From Actinomycetota bacterium (GTDB lineage Bacteria; Actinomycetota; UBA4738; HRBIN12), in assembly GCA_005885325.1 (NCBI GenBank), contig VAYX01000143.1, positions 1-8,822 on the forward strand: DNA of 8,822 bases. The letters run 5' to 3'. Shown here piece by piece: positions 5,640-8,822 of the stretch. The translations under genes and the position numbers were made by a program. Positions within the stretch are counted from its first letter, which is position 1. Each line of letters starts with the position of its first letter. Below the pieces are notes generated by a model. It was given only the letters and a program-made list of their open reading frames with translations, had not been told where the DNA came from and made no database searches.

Positions 5640-6538
5640 CCGACCTCGCGGACTGGGTGAACGGGGCACGTCCCCGGACCCTGGTGGCGAGCGTGGCCCC
5701 GGTGGTGGTGGGGACGGCGGCGGCGGGGCGGGCCTCGCTGTGGCGGACGCTCGCCGTGCTGGCCGTGGGCCTGGGGCTTCAGATCGGCGTGAACTTCGCC
5801 AACGACTACCAGGACGGCATGCGGGGCGTTGACACCGACGAACGTCAGGGTCCGCCCCGCCTGACGTCGTCGGGATCGGCGTCTCCCCGGGCGGTGCTCG
5901 TCGCCGCCCTGGTGTCGATCGCGGTTGCCGCGGTGGCGGGGCTGGCGCTCGCGGTGGCCACGACCCTGTGGCTGATCCCCATCGGCGCGGCGGCCATGCT
6001 CGCGCTGTGGCTCTACTCGGGCGGCCCCCGGCCGTACGGCTCGCTCGGCCTCGGCGAGGTCATGGTGTTCGTGTTCTTCGGCCTGATGGCCACCGTGGGG
6101 ACGGCGTACGTGCAGGCCGAGCGGATCCCGGCGGCCGCGTGGTGGTCCGCGACGGCCCTGGGGTTCCTTGCCGTCGCCATCCTGGAGGCGAACAACCTGC
6201 GGGACATCTCGACCGACGGCGCGGCGGGGAAGCGAACGCTGGCGGTCCGACTGGGCGACCGCCGGGCCCGGGCGTTGTACCGGGCGCTGGTCGCAGCGGC
6301 CTTCGCCACGATCGTCCTGGGCGTGGCCATAGGCATCGCCGATGCGGGATACGGCCTGTCGCAGTGGGCGCTCCTGGCGCTTGCCGCGTGGCCCCTGGCC
6401 ATCGGCCCCGTTGATGCCGTGGGGAGCGCGGAGGGTCGCGCGCTCGTCCCGGTCCTCGTCGGCACGGCCCAGCTCCAGCTGGCGTTCGGAGCCCTGCTCG
6501 CGTTGGGGCTGTGGCTCGCGACGAGCGCGGCGACATGA
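5636..6538 (+). CDS. menA: 1,4-Dihydroxy-2-naphthoate polyprenyltransferase
   Basis: An integral-membrane UbiA-family prenyltransferase that attaches the polyprenyl tail to 1,4-dihydroxy-2-naphthoate, giving demethylmenaquinone. The 300 residues contain about eight to nine hydrophobic segments. The first Mg-diphosphate motif is NDYQDGMRGVD (Asn56, Asp60, Asp66) and the second is NNLRDISTD (Asn187, Asp190, Asp194), followed by GKRTLAVRLG. The N-terminal WVNGARPRTLVASVAPVVVG is typical of MenA rather than UbiA or chlorophyll synthase. The start GTG at 5636 overlaps the menB stop by 4 nt, and the menA stop overlaps the menD ATG in ATGA (6535-6538), so menB, menA and menD are translationally coupled. 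A longer upstream reading lies inside menB and is not needed. Confidence 0.95.
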   Translation: MTDLADWVNGARPRTLVASVAPVVVGTAAAGRASLWRTLAVLAVGLGLQIGVNFANDYQDGMRGVDTDERQGPPRLTSSGSASPRAVLVAALVSIAVAAVAGLALAVATTLWLIPIGAAAMLALWLYSGGPRPYGSLGLGEVMVFVFFGLMATVGTAYVQAERIPAAAWWSATALGFLAVAILEANNLRDISTDGAAGKRTLAVRLGDRRARALYRALVAAAFATIVLGVAIGIADAGYGLSQWALLALAAWPLAIGPVDAVGSAEGRALVPVLVGTAQLQLAFGALLALGLWLATSAAT

Positions 6539-8241
6539 GCGAGGGATCGGAAGGAGACATCGCGCTCGCGTGCATGAGCGCGCTCGTCGACGGGCTCGTG
6601 TCGCACGGGCTCGAGCATGCGTGCGTTTCGCCGGGCTCCCGCTCGACCGCCCTCGCGCTCGCGCTGTCGCGTCACGCGGGCGTGTCGGTCCACGTTCATC
6701 TCGATGAGCGGTCCTCGGCGTTCTTCGCGCTCGGCCTGGCCAAGGCGACGGGGCGGCCGGTGGCCGTGGCGTGCACCTCGGGGACCGCCGCCGCGAACCT
6801 GTTCCCCGCGGTGGTCGAGGCGTCGACGTCGCGCACGCCACTCGTGCTCCTCACGGCCGACCGCCCTCCCGAGCTTCACGGGGTGGGCGCGAACCAGACC
6901 ATCGATCAACGGGATCTGTTCGGTGGATACGTGAAGCGGTTCGTCGACGCTCCCGTGGCCGGCGACCCCCCCGACGCGGCGCACTGGTTCGGGGTAGGAC
7001 TGGAGGCTGCCGAGATCGCCCGCAGACACCCCCCCGGCCCCGCGCACGTGAACGTGCCGTTCCGCGATCCCCTGGCGCCTTCGGGGGACGAGCCCGAGAT
7101 CGGCCATCACGACTCGCTCCCTCCCGGGACGTCCCGTTCCAAGGCTCGAACCAGGCGCGCGGACGTCGAGAAGCTCGCCGAGCAGATGAAGGAAGTGGAG
7201 CGAGGGGTCGTCGTTGCCGGGGCGCTCCGTGAGGACGCCTCCCCGGTCGTGGATCTGGCGCGCACCCTCGGCTGGCCCTTGGTCGCCGAGCCGACGTCGG
7301 GCCTTCGGATCCCCGGTGCGCTCTCCGCCGGAGCGTTCCTCCTGGCGAGCGAGGCGTTCCTGTCCTCCCACGTGCCGGAGCTGGTCGTCCAGGTCGGCGC
7401 GGCGCCGACCTCTCGCGCCGGTCTCGCGTTCGTGGCGGAGGCGAAGCGCCTGGTCATCGAGGATCCCGACCGGTTGATCGCCGATCCCGCGCGTCACGCC
7501 TCCCTCCGGCTCGAGGCGGACCCGGCCTCGCTTTCCCGCGCCCTCCTCACGCGGATCGATCCACGAGAGGGCTCGCCGTGGTGGCGCGAGTGGGAGGAGG
7601 CCGACCGCGCCGCCCGTCGCGCGGTGGACGGCCTCATCGACTCGTGGGATGAGCCGTTCGAGGGGCGTGTGGCGCGGGACCTCGCGGCGTGCCTTCCGGA
7701 CGGCGCTGCCCTGGTGGTCGGCTCGAGCATGCCGATACGAGACCTCGACGCGTACATGCGTCCGCGCGGCGGCGTCCGCGTGCTGGCGAACCGCGGCGCC
7801 AGCGGCATCGACGGGTTCGTGTCGACGGCGCTCGGCGTCGCGGCGTCGGGCGCTTCGACCTTCGCGCTGATGGGAGACCTCACGCTCCTGCACGACGCGA
7901 GCGGTCTCCTCTGGAGTGCCGGCCGGGGCCACGATGCCGTCTTCGTGGTGCCGAACAACGACGGCGGCGCCATCTTCTCGTTCCTCGAGCAACGCGGGCT
8001 TCCGGAGTTCGACGACCTGTTCGCCACCCCGCACGGCTTGGACCTGTCGAGGGTGGCCGCCGGGGCCGGAGCCCGACACGCGCAGGTCGATCGCGGCGCC
8101 GACCTCGCGCCGACCGTGCTCGAGGCGTCACGCGCCGGCGGGGTGTGGATCGTCGAGGTGCCGTCCGATCGAGACGTGAACGTTGCCCGGCACCTCGAGG
8201 TGAGTGCTGCGGTGGCATCGGCTCTCGAGGTCCGTGGCTAG
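6535..8241 (+). CDS. menD: SEPHCHC synthase (2-succinyl-5-enolpyruvyl-6-hydroxy-3-cyclohexene-1-carboxylate synthase)
   Basis: A thiamine-diphosphate enzyme that adds succinic semialdehyde (from 2-oxoglutarate) to isochorismate, the first committed step of the classical menaquinone path. At 568 residues it is of normal length. The N-terminal pyrimidine-binding domain shows CVSPGSRSTALALAL (30-44), HLDERSSAFFALGLA with the likely catalytic Glu58, CTSGTAAANLFPAVVEA, TADRPPEL and GANQTIDQ. A middle domain follows. The C-terminal ThDP/Mg domain shows NRGASGIDGFVSTALG and the metal-binding pair GDL (Asp448) and NNDGG (Asn474-475), about 26 residues apart as expected. The ATG at 6535 shares ATGA with the menA stop. 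A second ATG at 6574 is possible but the GGAGA before it is 17 nt away. Confidence 0.96.
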   Translation: MSEGSEGDIALACMSALVDGLVSHGLEHACVSPGSRSTALALALSRHAGVSVHVHLDERSSAFFALGLAKATGRPVAVACTSGTAAANLFPAVVEASTSRTPLVLLTADRPPELHGVGANQTIDQRDLFGGYVKRFVDAPVAGDPPDAAHWFGVGLEAAEIARRHPPGPAHVNVPFRDPLAPSGDEPEIGHHDSLPPGTSRSKARTRRADVEKLAEQMKEVERGVVVAGALREDASPVVDLARTLGWPLVAEPTSGLRIPGALSAGAFLLASEAFLSSHVPELVVQVGAAPTSRAGLAFVAEAKRLVIEDPDRLIADPARHASLRLEADPASLSRALLTRIDPREGSPWWREWEEADRAARRAVDGLIDSWDEPFEGRVARDLAACLPDGAALVVGSSMPIRDLDAYMRPRGGVRVLANRGASGIDGFVSTALGVAASGASTFALMGDLTLLHDASGLLWSAGRGHDAVFVVPNNDGGAIFSFLEQRGLPEFDDLFATPHGLDLSRVAAGAGARHAQVDRGADLAPTVLEASRAGGVWIVEVPSDRDVNVARHLEVSAAVASALEVRG

Positions 8242-8255
8242 GCGGCGACGTTGTG

Positions 8256-8708
8256 ATGGAGCGCTCGGCTCCCCGGCGCAACCCGTTGGGCACGACGGCT
8301 TATTGGGCGCTGGCCGTGCTCCTCGTGGGGTTCGGCTATCTCGCGTTGTTCAGCATCGGCGCGCCGTTCCTGTTGACCGGCGCGGCCATGATGGTCGTGT
8401 CCCCGTGGCGAAGCCGCCCCGAGGTGTTGTGGCCGGCGCTCGTCGGGGTGTGGGCGTTCGTCTTGGGCTATCTGCTGGTCGCGCCCCTCGCGTGCACGTC
8501 CACGGGGATCGCGGTGACTACCGGTTCGCCGCTCTCGGTGTCCCACACGACGTGCACCAATATCCTGGGGATCGACTATTCAGGCACCGGGACCTATAAC
8601 CCAAGCCTGGTGCCGGCGCTGCTGGCTGCGGCCGCGGCGGGGAGTGCCGGTATCTTGTTGGCGCGCTTCCTCCTGGGTCGTCGGCGAGCCACCAGGAGGT
8701 CTGCTTAG
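8256..8708 (+). CDS. Unrecognised four-helix membrane protein in the men cluster
   Basis: A 150-residue protein I cannot assign to a family. It shows four hydrophobic segments at about 14-31, 33-48, 57-77 and 117-140. Charges favour both termini inside: SAPRRNP at the start, WRSRPE between helices 2 and 3, and GRRRATRRSA at the end. That would place the 38-residue loop between helices 3 and 4 outside; it is rich in Ser, Thr, Gly and Asn and holds two cysteines, Cys80 and Cys100, able to form a disulfide. It starts 14 nt after menD (ATG 8256; GTG 8253 also possible, AGGCGG at 8240-8245), so it is probably the last gene of the menBAD transcript. Some codons end in A or T more often than in menD. 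A link to quinone synthesis rests on position only. Confidence 0.72.
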   Translation: MERSAPRRNPLGTTAYWALAVLLVGFGYLALFSIGAPFLLTGAAMMVVSPWRSRPEVLWPALVGVWAFVLGYLLVAPLACTSTGIAVTTGSPLSVSHTTCTNILGIDYSGTGTYNPSLVPALLAAAAAGSAGILLARFLLGRRRATRRSA

Positions 8709-8822
8709 CCCCAGCGGAGCGAGTCGAGGAGCGCCCGGAACTTCGCCTCGGTCTCGTCGAGCTCTTCCTCGGGAACTGAGTCCGCGACGATCCCGGCGCC
8801 GGCGAACAGACGCGCGGTCGTG
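8705..8822 (-). CDS. menF: Isochorismate synthase, C-terminal end (partial)
   Basis: The last 38 residues of a chorismate-binding enzyme enter from the right edge, ending in TAA at 8705-8707 on the minus strand. The visible sequence includes RLFAGAGIVADSVPEEELDE and ends RALLDSLRWG. The AGAGIV(A)DS-P-E-E-ET-K-RALL pattern is the conserved C-terminus of the MenF/EntC/TrpE/PabB superfamily. The RLFAGAGI wording and the position beside menD favour isochorismate synthase, which makes the MenD substrate from chorismate. Anthranilate or aminodeoxychorismate synthase cannot be excluded from so short a piece. The gene converges on the membrane-protein gene and overlaps its end by 4 nt, leaving no room for a terminator between them. 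Confidence 0.75.
   Translation of the reverse strand, partial: TTARLFAGAGIVADSVPEEELDETEAKFRALLDSLRWG

Noticed and set aside
6013..8079. 688-codon minus-strand frame opposite menA and menD
   Set aside because: Composition is Arg/His/Gly-rich shadow; menA and menD on the plus strand have complete motifs and coupled starts.
1..8822. CRISPR arrays, tRNA or rRNA genes, transposons, phage or toxin-antitoxin genes
   Set aside because: No repeat-spacer pattern, no RNA gene signature and no mobile-element protein motif was found on either strand.

Overview
This is a GC-rich window with dense, short-spaced genes, strong G/C preference at third codon positions, GTG and TTG starts, apparent leaderless promoters, an F420-type luciferase-like oxidoreductase and a CwlM-type protein. 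Together these point to an actinobacterium (Actinomycetota). The closest relatives I can recall for several proteins are mycobacterial or Bacillus homologues, so the exact lineage is left open.

Layout. Positions 1-329 (minus) hold the N-terminal part of a luciferase-like (LLM) oxidoreductase. Positions 439-1104 (plus) hold a possible 25-residue membrane peptide followed by a GNAT acetyltransferase. Positions 1101-3534 (minus) hold trxB, trxA and a cwlM-like gene with two peptidoglycan-binding domains and an Amidase_3 domain. This trio is the same set, in the same order, that lies near parAB and the chromosome origin in mycobacteria. Positions 3584-8822 are a menaquinone block: menE on the minus strand, divergent from a tight plus-strand operon menB-menA-menD (4-nt stop/start overlaps), then an unrecognised four-helix membrane protein, and the C-terminal end of a convergent isochorismate synthase gene.

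How the genes work together. Isochorismate synthase, MenD, MenE, MenB and MenA cover chorismate to isochorismate, SEPHCHC formation, the o-succinylbenzoate to naphthoyl-CoA steps, and prenylation. MenH, MenC, the thioesterase and the final methyltransferase are not in the window. TrxA and TrxB would form a cytoplasmic thiol-reducing pair, but the trxB reading frame here is broken by what looks like a small internal deletion. The CwlM-like protein, unlike mycobacterial CwlM, keeps all the zinc and catalytic residues of an amidase although it has no signal peptide.

No CRISPR array, tRNA, rRNA, insertion sequence or phage gene was seen. The points most worth a second look are the trxB lesion, the catalytically intact CwlM homologue, the unknown membrane protein inside the men cluster, the overlapping divergent -10 elements between menE and menB, and the 25-residue peptide.
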